Assembly: GCA_900073065.1 (NCBI GenBank)
Contig: FJOG01000018.1
Location: 1,252,044-1,316,043, forward strand
Length of the DNA: 64,000 nucleotides
From: Phialocephala subalpina
Taxonomy: Eukaryota; Ascomycota; Leotiomycetes; Helotiales; Mollisiaceae
Reading direction: 5' to 3'
A program made the translations under genes and the position numbers. The notes beneath the pieces were generated by a model, which saw only the letters and a list, made by a program, of their open reading frames with translations, was not told the DNA's origin and did not search any database. Shown one piece after another: positions 11,830 through 23,745 of this stretch (position 1 is the first letter of the stretch; each line of letters opens with the position of its first letter).

Positions 11830-14193
11830 ATGAATCAACCGCTTTTCGACCCCCTAGGAATGAATCCACCTCAAAATCCCAATCAACCGAATGCTGCACA
11901 AGATCCACCACTACCTCCCGCGGTAGTCGGTCCAGTCCCAGCTTTACCACCTGTCCCAAAACTTAATGATTCGGATCCTGCAGACAACTGGCAGTGGCAT
12001 CATGCCGATATCCAAGCGTTTAAAAAAGCCCAAGCGGGGAAAGACAAAAAGGAGGCCGAGCTCCAATGGCTGCAGACCGAACGTTATTGGAAAAGCCGTG
12101 TTGGCAAGAGTTGGAAGGCTGTGAGAGTTCTTGGAAGAGGTGGTCAAGGTGTGGTTGGTCATTGGACTTACGATGGTCCTGGTCGTGCCCAGCGACCATT
12201 GCAAGACGTCGTGGTCAAGCAGGCGGTTAAGAAGGGTCCAACTTACCAGTGGGGTGACGGACTTGAGAAAGAAGCCAAGATGCTCACGCTTTTCCAAGGA
12301 TCGGAGTTACCACACATCTTGAGGATGTACCGTCATCTTTATGAAGATATGGGTGGTGGAACTGATGTCTTCGATCATGGTGTCGTGCATCGGATATTCC
12401 TTGAGTACTGCGCAGGTGGAGATCTTGGCGACTGGATTTGGAACAACTATTACCAGCAGTATGTCCTTCTAGACGCTTATGGGACTAATGCTGATAATGT
12501 CACAGACCAACTGCTCCTACGCCTGCTCCGGAATATGATCTGTGGAGAATTTTCCACTGTCTGGCGCGAGCATGCTTGGTGATGGACCAGTACGTGAAAT
12601 TATGCCGTTTGTTTGAAGAGAAATCCAAAGCCGAGCTCTTCGCGAGTACTGTGAACTCGGCTCCTCAGCTCTTCGACTCCCAAATCCCGCATCAAATCTC
12701 ATACTGATTTATTCATAGTGGCCGTGAGGAAACAAATCAGCCTAGATGGGCTGTCAAAGAGATTGCGCATCTCGATTTGAAGCTCGACAATGGCAAGTTC
12801 CCAAACAAAGATTTCAAAATTTCGATGCTAACTTCGCTTCAGTATTGGTTAGTGATTCTATGAGGGATACGGAGCATAGGAATGCGCCAGCGTTCAAGGT
12901 TAGTCTCGATTTTCAATGATTTGATAAAGTGCTGACATAGATATTTAGATTTCTGATTTTGGACTCGCAGAAGAAACTCCAAATTATCAGGACCAAAATT
13001 ATCGCAATTCTCTCTCACAGACAGGAACAGTCCAGTGGCAACTACCTGTAAGCATCCCTCCAGTTGATGAGAAGATATCTCAAGGTGCTCACTGACCATA
13101 TAAATAGGAACAAATACAAAACCTGGCCCATAAAGCCCTTGCTATTGTTACCCCAAGAGAACGACCGTGGATCAATGTAAGTACTTCATTTACGTAATCA
13201 AGATCTGTTTGTTGACTGACAATGTTACAGGCGTCTATGAACAGGGTAGCGGGCCCCCGCTATGGTACCGCCAGCAATATCTGGCAGATAGGCTTGATAA
13301 TGTGGGTTATTATGCATGAACCATTGGACCTGTCTCCCATTTGGGATAGCACGAAGCAAGATCATCTAAAGTGTTACCAATCAAATATGACCCAGCGTCT
13401 CCGAATCGGTGGGGCGACTCTCGGGAGCCAACAAGACATCGACGCCGAAAACAATCCGCAACTACATCAATACAGTCAAACACTTCGAGCCGCTGTCGCT
13501 GAATGCTTGCTCTGCACTCCTCCGATAAGAATTATGCCTGGAGAGCTCGTCACCCTAACTGGCAAACAGGTTGATGTGCTACTTTTGGCGATGGGAGGCA
13601 ATCCAAATGCGTCTTTCCCACGCTGTCAAGAGCCTCAACTCTCACAGAGGTGGTATTCGAAACAAGCGCCGCCACAGAGGCAACCTCCTCCTCTGCCCCC
13701 TAGGCCTCCGCCAGCAGCACAACCACCAAATGTTCCTGTTCCCTTATATGCTCAGGCTGCTGCACAAGCCGCTGCCGCGGGATCACCACCAGCTCCCCGT
13801 CCAGGATACCCTCAGGCAGTCAATGCTGCTGCTCAAATCCAAGCCGTTCCTCTTTCCAACCCGTTCATATGGCAACCACCAGCTCCCATGAAACCTCTAG
13901 CTGGTGGTAACCCAGGCCCCAACCCAGCTGCAAATGGTCCTCTCCACCCGATACCCAATCCATTACCCGCCATTGTTCAAAAGAAAGCTGCATTGCTCGC
14001 TGTAGGCCATGAAGTTACGATTTATATCGCTAACGTTGATTCCACAACAACGATTCGACAATTGAAGAATGAGTTGATCAGGCTGGGCGTGAGTAAACAG
14101 ATGATGATGAGGCATGGGCAGTCATTGATGCTAGACTTTCAGAAGCTGGGGGAGTTCAGTGCGTTGGATCATGTCGATCTCAAGGAGATGTGA
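11830..14193 (+). CDS. Protein kinase with proline/alanine linker and ubiquitin-like C-terminus
   Basis: Seven exons keep one frame: 11830-12458, 12506-12589, 12719-12792, 12843-12898, 12949-13047, 13108-13176 and 13231-14193. The intron at 12793-12842 starts GCAAGT, a GC-AG intron. The kinase motifs are in order: glycine loop GRGGQGVV, ATP-site lysine in VVVKQ, helix C Glu in LEKEAKML, hinge FLEYCAGGDL, catalytic loop HLDLKLDN (Asp and Asn kept, HRD Arg replaced by Leu) and SDFGLAEE. It therefore looks catalytically competent. A Pro/Ala-rich linker of about 130 residues follows. The last 65 residues (VTIYIANVDSTTTIRQLKNE...DFQKLGEF) resemble a ubiquitin-like beta-grasp fold. The start is the first ATG before the Pro/Asn-rich N-terminus. 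Substrate and pathway are unknown. Its 3' end lies 159 bp from the 3' end of the HEAT gene. Confidence 0.8.
12793..12842 (+). other. GC-AG intron in the kinase gene
   Basis: The catalytic-loop codons (...LKLDN) end with a single G before GCAAGTTCC, and the intron ends TTCAG. Splicing there gives DN-VLVSD, the expected kinase sequence. No GT donor nearby keeps the frame. Confidence 0.75.
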
Positions 14194-14352
14194 GGTGTGG
14201 GTTGAGAATTGTTTGTACCCTTTTTGCATACACTTATAATTAATATGAATACGTGTCAGCTTCGGCATCTACACTTTAGCATGTTTCTAAGTGTTCATCA
14301 CTTTAGACACCACTTAATGCATTATCTCTGTCCTCTTTCCTTGTCACGTGCT

Positions 14353-17300
14353 CTACTCTTCTTTTTCTCCATCCAACTCATTGCCCTCTTCATCGATCTC
14401 AAATTCCCATGCCTTCTCAGCTACCAAAGGCGACGGATCTTTCCTATACTTCTCCAACCTATCACGTTCCGCTCTAGTCCACCCTTTATCTTCATCCACC
14501 CCACCAATCAGCAGCGACAACGCTAGCCTCCTTGCCCTCTCGTCCTCACTCTTCACCATCTCCAACTCGGCATCCAGCAAACTATCCTTGCTCCTCTTCC
14601 ACCTCGACATATTATCCTCAATAGCTCCTTCCATCTCAACTAATGCATCAGCATGCAACTCTGGCACTATCTCGAACAGGTATGGTCGGATTTCATCCCA
14701 ATAAAGAGCTTCGAACATGAGCTTGACTCGCATCTTGACTGAGAAGCGATCCTCTTTCAGAACTTTTAGGATCATGTGGGTGACGGGGTTGAAGTTTTTC
14801 TTCCTGCCCAATGCTACGAACCAATACTCGCCATGGAAGACTTGCAACGTTTTTCTGTGCTTGAGAAGCTTGCGGTATGTATCACCAATGAGCTCAACAT
14901 TGGAGGTAGCATATGTCTTGAAGATAGCTACCGAGGCAGCTTCTGCTTCATCTTCAATTGTCGAAAGAACAAGTTCAAAGAGTCGAGGAGCGAGCAAATT
15001 GTCTGGATCATGGAGAGGGTGTACACCGCACCGTTTCAGAGCGTGTACTCGGACGACAGGATCGGGGTGAGCAAGGAGTTGGAAAAGAAGTTTCAGCAGA
15101 AGCTCTTTTGAATGCGTCGAAAGTCCGTCTTCTGGGACGGTCGCTACAATTTTAGCAATGTCGGGTTCTGGATCCTCTGCTGTGCGTTGGAAGAATGTCC
15201 ATGTTTCGTCGCGATCTGTGTAGGAGAGAAGTCCTTTGAACAGAGCGAGGCGAACGTCGGCATGCAGATTATCGTTGCCCCTCTCCAGTAAATACTTAAA
15301 AGCTTCATCTGTCTTGAGGTCTCCAATCAATCGTAAAGTCTCCTTTGCGACGGTCACCCTTGTCAGAGACACCGACTTAAGGAGGGAGAAGACGTCTGCT
15401 TTCGCCATGGCCTCGAGGACTGTTCGCAGAGCATAGATTGCGATTCGAGCGCGCTTGTCTGACAACGCCTCCACAAGGACAGGAACTCCTTGACCTGCGT
15501 CCAGCTTTCCTAGAGATCTTAACGCCGTTTCCTGTATAATGGGGTGCTCGTTATTGTTTGCAAGCTCGATCAGGTGCTTCGCGTCCACGAAAGCCAGTGC
15601 GCTAAGCTGTTTGACGTTTGCCAACTTCTTGTCGGACTCAAGATCTTCGTTTTTAATCTCTTCGATTAAGATCTCTGCAAATGTATCTTGTTGAGATTGA
15701 GTCCATCGCCAGAAACCATACCTGCTGGTGCCGACATTTGCCTTCAGCGCTTCTCTCCTTGCAGCTGAGATATCCCCTTCGGCTTTGAGATAGTTCCAAA
15801 GAAAATTCTGTTGCCTCAGATGAATATGATCTACTACTTTTCCATTTGTCAATGCTTTCTCCCTCTTTTCTTGAAATAGGGATGGGATGATACGGGTCCA
15901 TGTTCGAGGCTGGTTTTTCTTCAGAACATCTATCATGGACCAATGGATATTTTCCATCTTGGGGTCATTCAGAACCTTTTGGCAAGTATCCATAAGTTCA
16001 GGCCAATACTTGCAGTACTTGCTAAATGCTGAAATGATATTTTGCAAATCTCGAATACCGGAGATGTCCTTTCGGTTGCGCAATTTCATCAGGATTGGCG
16101 AGAACTCTTGTGCCACATGTGCAATCACAGAGTCTACAGCATTTACTCCTGCTAGTTCAAATGGCCGTATATGAGGACCTCGCTCATTTACTATGATTCT
16201 GAGCTGCTTCGATGCCCATGGCGGATGGAAAGACAGAATCCTCGTCACTAGTTCGGTCATCGAGTACAGTGTTGCGGTAGACGTGTCGGAAGTATCGAGC
16301 AGATTTCGTAGAATAGCTTCAAGGTCGTTGAGGTGAATTCCCTTCCATCGTGAAGCTGGAATCTCGACCAATCCTGCCACAATCTCCTTCTTGACCGGAT
16401 CCTGTTCATTCTTCCGTGCCAGAGCCATCTTCAGCGCATCACTCAGATGCGAGTCGTCAAATTTGGCAGCAGCAATCTGGCATTTGAGCGCTTCTGAGCG
16501 GATATCTGCGTCGCTAGATCGGAGGAAAGGAGTTTGTAATTCCATCGCCTCATCCCAAGGTAGCATAGCGATGTACTTGATCTTTCCCTCAGGTTTTGCA
16601 ACGAACTTACTGCTCGTCATGTGTCGGCGAGCTTCCTTGATGCGGTCCTCGGTCGGCAACTTTTCGAGACTGATCCTGTCGAGGATTCCCCCTTGGTTCC
16701 GCCATCCCACTTTGACGATCGGATACAGAGCTTTTCGCTGCTCAAAGGTTAGATCATCGAAGCTATTTGGCGAATTCCACGAGTCTATGATGTCCGGATA
16801 GCGCTCGAAAAGCTTGAGGAATTGAGGCAGCGGAAGTTGTCGAAGGGTCTTCGTTTCCATTCTCTCGATTATATGTTCCTGTGCTTCTTCGTCGTGGTCC
16901 AGTATGATTTGGAACACCTTCTCAGGACGTTTCGCTACCAACGTCTTGTCTAGGAGGCGTGACATGGAGATCTTCTTCAGTCCAACTTTGAAGATAGCAA
17001 CAGCATAGTCAAAATCATACTCGTGAGCCAGCCATTGGACGAGAAGGTGATTGATGGTGTCGCCGAGTTGCTCATCGTCCTCATTAGACCGATCTACCCA
17101 ATCCTGTATGAATTTCTGCGTGACTACAGGATAATACTTCGCCAAGTGTGACCAGTCAATTAACGAGAAGTGATCAATCAGTCCCTTAAGATTTCTGTCC
17201 AAGATTTCTCTGCTGCCAAGAGGTAGAAGACTTCGGAACAGACTAGGGTCGCTATTCGTCTGCTCGAGGTCTTCGAGGAATGCTTCGATGACGTGCAGCC

Positions 17301-17648
17301 TTTGTCTGTGTCGACGAGCATCTCGAAAGCGACGACTTGTATGGGTCTGAAGATACGGGGGTGCTGATTTTAGAGCGGCGAGGAATTCATCGTCCGTCCC
17401 GAGTAGACCAATCAGATTGAGAGCTCGCTTTTTCAGGTATCTAGAGGGCGATGCAAGTGCTTGCTTCGCGATCGTGATATCTCGACTGCCATAGCAAGCT
17501 TCTAATGCCCAGGCTTGGTGATCGTATGAGGATGCATCAGCTAGGTTGTTGATGGTGGTTCTTACAATTTCGTTGGTTCTAGATTGCGTCGCACTCGCTG
17601 AGAGTGATTGAGATCTTCAAACTCCCGTAGCAATGTTGACACGTCCAT
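14353..17648 (-). CDS. Large HEAT-type repeat protein of unknown function
   Basis: The reading frame is open from the stop at 14353-14355 up to about 17605 on the minus strand. The first in-frame ATG is far inside, so an upstream exon is needed. A 26-base exon 17648-17623 (MDVSTLLRE) joined over a 44-nt intron (17622-17579, GTTTGA...CTAG) restores the frame and gives a 1083-residue protein. It consists of repeated amphipathic helix pairs with HEAT/ARM character throughout (ALASPSRYLKKRALNLIGLL, TALRSLGKLDAGQGVPVLVE, HPDPVVRVHALKRCG), which suggests a long solenoid scaffold. The C-terminus is acidic (EEGNELDGEKEE). No enzymatic motif, membrane segment or signal peptide was seen. The short intron has a weak donor; a 62-nt alternative also keeps the frame, so the extreme N-terminus is uncertain. 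Confidence 0.8.
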
Positions 17649-17805
17649 GATGATGTCTTCGTCGTGGATTGAGATGTGAAGAAGAGTGATCGAAGGAGCT
17701 GTGAGATGTTGAGAGCTGAGGTTTCATCGTGCTGTGCCACCGCCGCAGACGCCAGCCTCAGGATGGAGTAGTTATGTACAGTACGAAGGACGCGGTCACA
17801 GGTGC

Positions 17806-17968
17806 CTGGACTACAGGGCATTGGGCTGGTTCTTACAGGGCACGTTGTGTAGCGAGTGCTACCCTACTGCCATGGCGACGACGGGCCCGGACTTTAGGGC
17901 TGTTGGCTGGTCCTTACAGGGTACGCTGTGTAGCGAATGCTACCCTACTGCCACAGCGACGATGGCCT
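17806..17968. repeat. Two diverged tandem copies of an 81-bp unit
   Basis: Copy 1 is about 17806-17886 and copy 2 about 17887-17968. They share GGCTGGT, CCTTACAGGG, TGTGTAGCGA and TGCTACCCTACTGCCA in the same order. Most differences in the aligned core are C/T or G/A transitions. Confidence 0.8.
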
Positions 17969-18570
17969 TGAAGCCTTGGGAATTCAGTGATTGAGAGCCT
18001 AGAGATCTCCTTCTTCAGGGCATTTTAGCGATGCAAGCGCCAAAGTCCCGAGACTTTAGCAATCGACCTCCGTAAATACCCTGCAAAAGGGGTTAGCGAG
18101 GGTGGGGCTGGCTGAGAAAGGGTCACGTGTAGGTCCAAATTGACTGTCATGGCACTTTTTATGCCCCATTGGGGTCCAACAAAATTGTTTAGGTACTGGG
18201 TTTGCACAATGGTCCCAAACGTGAGAGTGCGGTGAATGAGGCAGGTGTCTTTCAGTTCCATGTTACGGGCAGCGACAGCCTAAAGGTTTAGCGATAAGTA
18301 CGCTGAAACTTCGGGACGACCCGCTGAAAACCGGCAATTCTAGCCTAAGCGATCTCTCTCTCTCTCATCCGCCAATTCTCGCCCTCATCACAGAATCTCA
18401 TGCATATTTCAATCATTAGATCGAGTCTCAACGAAGGCACCTTCTCAATGCGTAAGTTCATGACTATCCACCTTCTAAAACTTGCAACTATCATACAAAC
18501 AGCATATTTGTGGTGCCTGCAACCTGGGTTCAAATCCTGTGGCCGCCAATCCCGAAACCCCTCCCCTCCT

Positions 18571-18658
18571 CCAAAAAGCAAGCCCCTCCAGGCCATGAGG
18601 CCCAGGGTTTCTTCTCCGATATCCAAACGTGGGTATCGGAGTTTCTTTTGCTTTTTGG
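18571..18658. repeat. Nested inverted repeats (possible structured RNA or foldback remnant)
   Basis: An outer arm CCAAAAAGC (18571-18579) is matched by GCTTTTTGG (18650-18658). Inside it, CTCCGATA (18614-18621) pairs with TATCGGAG (18634-18641), and GGCC-ATGA-GGCC forms a small stem near 18591. Together they could fold as a closed multi-branch structure of 88 bases. No known RNA family was recognised. Confidence 0.45.
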
Positions 18659-19248
18659 CTCTATGGAGAATGATATTGATCTAAACAATTCCTTTCACTT
18701 GTCGCCGCCAACAGCTTCAATCGATCTATCGCTTAAATGGTCATAGGTGCCTTTTTGCGACGGCAGAGATGCACAGGAAGCTGTATGACAAGCCCCGAAT
18801 GGCCTTACCGGCGGCCATATAGAATTCTCATGAAGCTCCTTCAGTCTACATTGTGCCAACCTGGCAGACAAACCAAGTCTGCACCTACGAGACCCTTTCA
18901 TTGGACCAAGAATAGCTGCCTCGTTTTATCACACAACTCTGAAATCGCACGCACGATCACAAAACAACCCATTGTAATTTTTCCTTTCAAATCTGTGAGG
19001 GAAAGTGGTGAGAGTCTGAGAGATAAGATAGGAGCCACTGCTCAAAGATAGAGTAGGGAATGGGTTCACTATACCTCCTTAGCGCGTCTCGCTTGTAAAC
19101 AGCACAAACCCAAGAAGCTCCTCCGGATATCGATCTTCTCATTTGCCGACAAACCCATATCTTGACAATTTCACGTACTGCTTAATACTCTTTCCAAAAT
19201 CGCGCTATCTCACCTCCTAAGACTTGTGACCCATTATCACAGATCGAC

Positions 19249-20118
19249 ATGTCCAAAATGCCATCAGGATGAAAGCGTGTCGCGTCCATCTCCGGAGGCT
19301 CGGCGCCAGCTCAGCCAAGACGCGTCCGAGGAAGAGAACAAAGGCTTGATCGCGAAGAACGAGACTGGGCTCAGCTGGCAGATTGGGACAAGCTCCATGA
19401 CTTGATCCTCGAGGCTACAAGTACTGATAAGGAGAGATTGTGGCCCAGGTATGCTCGCGTCTTCCAAAACCTCTACCTCGTACTGACTGGTTTGTAGAGC
19501 TCGAGAAATATTCGACGTAGCTCCTCCAGACCTACTACCAGTTGGCATAAAGATTGATACTTCCGGAAATACAAAAATATTGGAGGATGGCTCGATCGAT
19601 CCAAACTGGAATGGTGTGTTCTGCCAACTACTCAGCAAAGTACTCTTCATCCCGGCAATCAACACCGCAGAGGAGTTCAAGGCCATTCTATATTCCGCTA
19701 TCAAAGAACGAACGCAAGACATGCCCCGCCATTCAAGATACGAGAACATCCTTTCTGGCTCAGTCTTGCAAGACTTCGAGTTTGTCAAGCATATCGGCGA
19801 TTCCGTACGAAATCGGCACTATACCCCAGACAGTGTGGCTCTCACGGTGTCAGATCTGAAAGGGCCGTAGATGTTTTGGATGAATACGTAGATGATGTCG
19901 ACCCAGGTCTCCAACGCTTAGAACGTTGCGATGCGTACAAGAAAGAAGGCAGGAAGGAGCGTGGGCGCCCAAAACATAATGGTAAACCTAAACGGGAGGA
20001 GATTCTAGAGGGCAAGAGAAGATGGATGCTGTGTGTAATGGCAGCGTCATCGGCTCAGCTAGATGAAGGTCGAGGCTCAGTCATCGAGGACCAATGGGTC
20101 TTTTTGAGCCGTCACTAG
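19249..20118 (+). pseudogene. Apparently broken two-exon gene of unknown function
   Basis: A frame starting MSKMPSG is stopped by TGA at 19270-19272, where a CGA Arg would give a basic KRVASIS continuation. It then stays open to an intron 19449-19497 (GTATGC...TTTGTAG). Exon 2 encodes a protein-like block (REIFDVAPPDLLPVG ... GVFCQLLSKVLFIPAINTAE) up to a TAG at 19868-19870. A one-base shift near there would continue into DVLDEYVDDVDPGLQRLE and a basic tail ending at 20118. Composition, intron and continuity suggest a real ancestral gene disabled by at least one nonsense change and one frameshift. No family was recognised. An unannotated alternative splice form remains possible. Confidence 0.5.
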
Positions 20119-20179
20119 ATCTTTTCGAGCAAACGGATCGCCTCTTGAGCCTACTCACAGTCAGCGCACTGAATATACA

Positions 20180-20593
20180 ATGGACGACCACTCAAACGCC
20201 GATCCCGATACCTCAGAAATCGCTCCTCGTAGCTCAGGATGGACAGCCATTAACGCCTCGAGTCCTGTGACACTACCGAATCGCCGAATCGCGGACGATG
20301 TGGCCACCCGGCGTCAAATCCAACCTCTCAACTCTCACCGTGGCTCAGCTGCAGGTTCCTCCGCTCAGATGGTACACAACAGCATTGATTCCGAGCCGTC
20401 AGCTTCAATCAAATCTAGACGTTCAACTCGAAATGTTGGATATGGCTCAGCCGCTGCTGCTCAAGCGAAACCTAGACGTCGAGCTCGTGAGAAAAATCGC
20501 GGACTAGCGAGAGCGATAGTCAGTGAAAAGACACTTCAACGAGAACGGGAACGTATCAGGAAGGAGGAGGTAGCCCCGATGGAAGAGACTTAA
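20180..20593 (+). CDS. Hypothetical basic protein, possibly a fragment
   Basis: This is a 137-residue open frame starting MDDHSNADPDTSEIAP. It is Ser/Arg/Ala-rich and becomes strongly basic and charged toward the end (AKPRRRAREKNRGLAR, QRERERIRKEE). The downstream frame 20598-20837 (LEANQEVLTNLLSWLQGSF) appears to continue the same protein after a shift, with a TAG that could derive from CAG, so the locus may be decayed. No domain was recognised. It lies 62 bp after the broken gene at 19249-20118 and might even be part of it. Confidence 0.3.
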   Translation: MDDHSNADPDTSEIAPRSSGWTAINASSPVTLPNRRIADDVATRRQIQPLNSHRGSAAGSSAQMVHNSIDSEPSASIKSRRSTRNVGYGSAAAAQAKPRRRAREKNRGLARAIVSEKTLQRERERIRKEEVAPMEET

Positions 20594-20837
20594 GACTTTG
20601 GAAGCCAATCAAGAGGTGCTAACCAATTTGTTGAGTTGGTTACAAGGTTCATTCTTAGTGATGGCGTCGGCTCAGGCTAAGGCTAGACCTTCAGCTCGTG
20701 CTATGGCAGAAAGTCCAGTGAAGATGAGCGCATGGAGAATGATAGAATCCGGAAGAGCTGAGATAGGTGTTGAGAGAGGAGTTGGCATGGAAGGTTTGTG
20801 TTTGATTAGGTGTATGAATAGTATACCCTGCAGCTGA

Positions 20838-23179
20838 GCCTAATCAATCAAATCAATTGTCCTTCTTTGTCGATTCACTGCTCTTTTCACTTCTTTAATC
20901 ACCTTTGAAATTGTGATCAGGAAGTTAGGTCACAATCCTGTGACAATTGAACAGGCTTCCTACCTCATGCTCTGGACCTCGTCGCGACCTGAGGACTCGA
21001 GAATCAGCATTGACATAAAGGCTTCAAGAATGCAATATTATTATTGATAATGGCAAATATGAGATTAAGGTGAAATTAACGGGGACATCTTGAGTTCGGG
21101 TCCAATTGTGGTATGCGGTCGCCTGGCTCGCAACGCTCGCTACTGTAAATCTCAGGCTGCATCCGCTAATGTTCAGCCCTCACTCGGGATAACTGTCAAG
21201 CTTCGCCTCAAAGTTAATGAACTTCGAGGCTGAGTGTTGTACAAAAAGGTACTCCATCAACTGCCGGACCAAAATCTTCATAGGCAGACAGCTTGTTGCT
21301 AATCCAAAACTCTCGCAGTTCAGAGAAGGATTATTTTAGGTGGCGGAGCACCATCAAGAAGGATTGAACGCTCCTTGCTTCCGCGTATAGGGGTGAAGAT
21401 GTCAAGTCTTTTGCGGCGAGTCTGGCGTCTTCATATAACATGGAATAGGCAATTTGGGTAGACTTAAAATGGTGTGATGCTCAAGTCCTCAACTTCAGCA
21501 CCGACAACGATGCCAAAAGGTATATATTCGAGGAGAGAACCGCTTTGGAATATTCTCATCCCAACCACACCACCAGCAAAAACGTGTATCTAGCATACTT
21601 CGCCATTCAAGCTCCCCAAACACTCCTTCCTTTGAACCTTAGAATACCTCACGAGACAACTCTCGAAACGCCAAATGCATTTCACGAATCTTTTGGCGAT
21701 GCTAGCCTGGCCACACTCTCACGGCAGCCGTCCCCACCACCTCAATGGATCAGGACATAACATGTGCCGACATTATGAGGATTGAAGGTTGCTACGCAAT
21801 TCCAGATAAGTATGCGGTCCAAGCCACTCCAACTTCTCAAGAAAAGAAAACATGTACTAACTCCGATTCAAGATGCCCTCATGGAAAGACGGATGCGGAT
21901 CTGTGGGATTCGCTTGGCTCGGTTTCTTATGTGATGAGCTTGTTCAACATCTCACCCAGACCTGCAAAGATCTTGATTTATCACTGTCCTTGTCTAGGAC
22001 TGAATTGGCAACCGCCGCCACCAAGTGTCTGATTGTTGATGCGCTGGCTGCTGGGAGCTGGGCGGGATAAATAGTGATTTTGGACGGGAAGATTGGTAAA
22101 ACTCAGTCGTTCCTGTAGCACTTCTTCGAAGGAATACAGATGGCTATAAACTCAATCATGAACTCAATCAAGTTTAACAAAAACACGACATAATGTACTG
22201 TACGCGCGAAATTTGAGTTGTATCTTGAAAGGGATTTTAAGCGAGAGCAACTTAAGCAAGAAAGGGGGTCAAACCCATGGCTGTGTCGACCAGAAAATTT
22301 TGGGATGCCGACGAGATTTGTGGATCTGAGACTTGCCAAGATACACTTTCTCTTTGTTGGGTATTCTCTCGGCCAGTGGAAATGCAACCCAGGAAGGAGC
22401 AAGTTTGAAATCAATCACGTGGAGCGCTAACAGGCTTATTCACGACAACTTCGTCATCTTGCATCTCCTCCTTCCCAACTCACCTTCTTCGAAATCAACA
22501 ATCAGCAATTGTTCATCGTGTATAAGCGTCTAGCAATACGTCAGGTTGTGCATCATGAAGCTTTGTTCGATTCCCGATAGAGCCTTAAAGATGGCTCACG
22601 ATAGAGTGATCGAAGTCGGATTCGGCGGCACCATCGACCAGCACATTCGCGAAACCGACGCCCTCCAAACTAAAGACACCTCACATTACGATGTCAACCC
22701 AATCCTTCAAATTCGTCGACCAGACAGCAAAAGTGCGACAAAAGTTTAGATACGACGAGTCGCGACCTGCTTCGGAAGGCAGCGGAAGGAACGCCGAACA
22801 TAGAAGCTACGGGTCAGAAGCTACGAAGAATCAGCCTGATATGGAAGGTGCAATGTATGAGGTAGCTTTTGGCAGAAATTCCAAATCGAATCCTGAGGAA
22901 AGACGCCTGACCTCTTTGCGGTTGCTGAGAGTTGCTCTCGGACTCGAGCACAAAGGCAGCGAAACACCTTCGACAGTTCCGCAGGACCCATCAACTGTGC
23001 ATTGTAGCGAAATCTCGATCATGTTCTACGGCCACTGTCCGTACTCGATTGGCAACAAATAGAATGGAACCTTTGCAGTGGGAGATGCAGCTTTCATTCC
23101 ACCCGACTTCAGTGCCCACAATTCTCATTCCTCGATCCGGTTTCCAAAGCCACCAAACATTCAGATGTCCCAGCAACTC
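20838..23179. other. Gene-poor stretch with unassigned open frames
   Basis: Frames at 21745-22070 and 22546-23062 (plus) have partly protein-like composition, for example DQTAKVRQKFRYDESRP at about 22703. I could not join them into a gene or recognise a family. They may be remnants, like the neighbouring broken genes. Confidence 0.35.
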
Positions 23180-23745
23180 TCACCTGCCCTTCTTTCTCAT
23201 ATAGAGTTGACACATCCAGCGATCTCCGTGCGTCAGGCAACACAAGTCAATACCCAGATTCTTCGGCCCTTCGTCCACAAAGATGTTCTCTAATTGCGAA
23301 AATTGGTCCTCAAAGCTATCCTTTCCTCTAAAATCTCCACCAAGGGCCGTTATCCGAGCCATAGGGGGCAAAAAATGATACTGTACCTCCTCCCAACGTC
23401 GCACCTACGCATCCCGATCAAGAATTGAGCATCATTCAGGAGATTGACCTTCGCCGCCCGGTCCTGTGACTGCATGTCTCGAATTTCGCCCTCTTTCACG
23501 CATCAATGGAAGCGTTTGACAATTGCGTCTTTGGTTCTCGAAAGAATCGGGGGTGGAGGATTTCCATTTAGTTGAAAGCAGTTCAATTTCCACATGTTTG
23601 TGTTGCAGCAGAAGAGAGGTGTGACACCATTGATGAACTCGATACATGGCCAAACTATTTCAGGATCTCCAGGCCAGGTATCGGGTTTGCCATCCCAAGC
23701 TTCCCAATGGCGAATGAGTTCCCTTGTTGAGCCCGCTTCGATGTC
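23180..23745 (-). pseudogene. Decayed paralogue of the 24342-24869 gene
   Basis: Read on the minus strand, the segment from about 23745 gives TRELIRHWEAWDGKP...WPCIEFINGVTPLFCCNT, which lines up with NRELRAFLARHDF...IQPYIDFVNGIGSVFCCQT in the gene at 24342-24869. The frame is stopped by TGA near 23505 but continues in phase with CVKEGEIRDMQSQDRAAKVN, which matches RCANESKLRGSPPQDHYVKAN. Further stops follow before about 23190. The nucleotide similarity extends to the 3' end (TTTCTCATATAGAG present in both). Same orientation and order suggest an old tandem duplication in which this copy decayed. Confidence 0.65.

Larger units (their letters stand above)
17649..19248. other. Gene-free stretch with short repeats
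   Basis: It holds the 81-bp tandem duplication at 17806-17968 and the nested inverted repeats at 18571-18658. A consensus intron-like segment (GTAAGT...ACAG, about 18451-18502) lies next to a B-box-like GGTTCAAATCC at about 18528, but neither a gene nor a tRNA could be assembled. Confidence 0.45.

Noticed and set aside
17579..17648. Apparent frameshift at the N-terminus of the HEAT-type gene
   Set aside because: A 44-nt intron (GTTTGA...CTAG) restores the frame exactly, so a real frameshift need not be assumed. Transcript data would settle it.
18334..18560. Possible tRNA (B-box-like GGTTCAAATCC with a TAGCCTAAGCG A-box-like word upstream)
   Set aside because: No acceptor stem partner for the GGCCGCC 3' side exists upstream, and the T stem is imperfect, so a cloverleaf cannot be built.
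18400..18600. Tiny spliced gene across the GTAAGT...ACAG segment giving CHICGACNLGSNP
   Set aside because: The frame has no good start codon, ends soon after, and no family supports it. Kept only as a remark.
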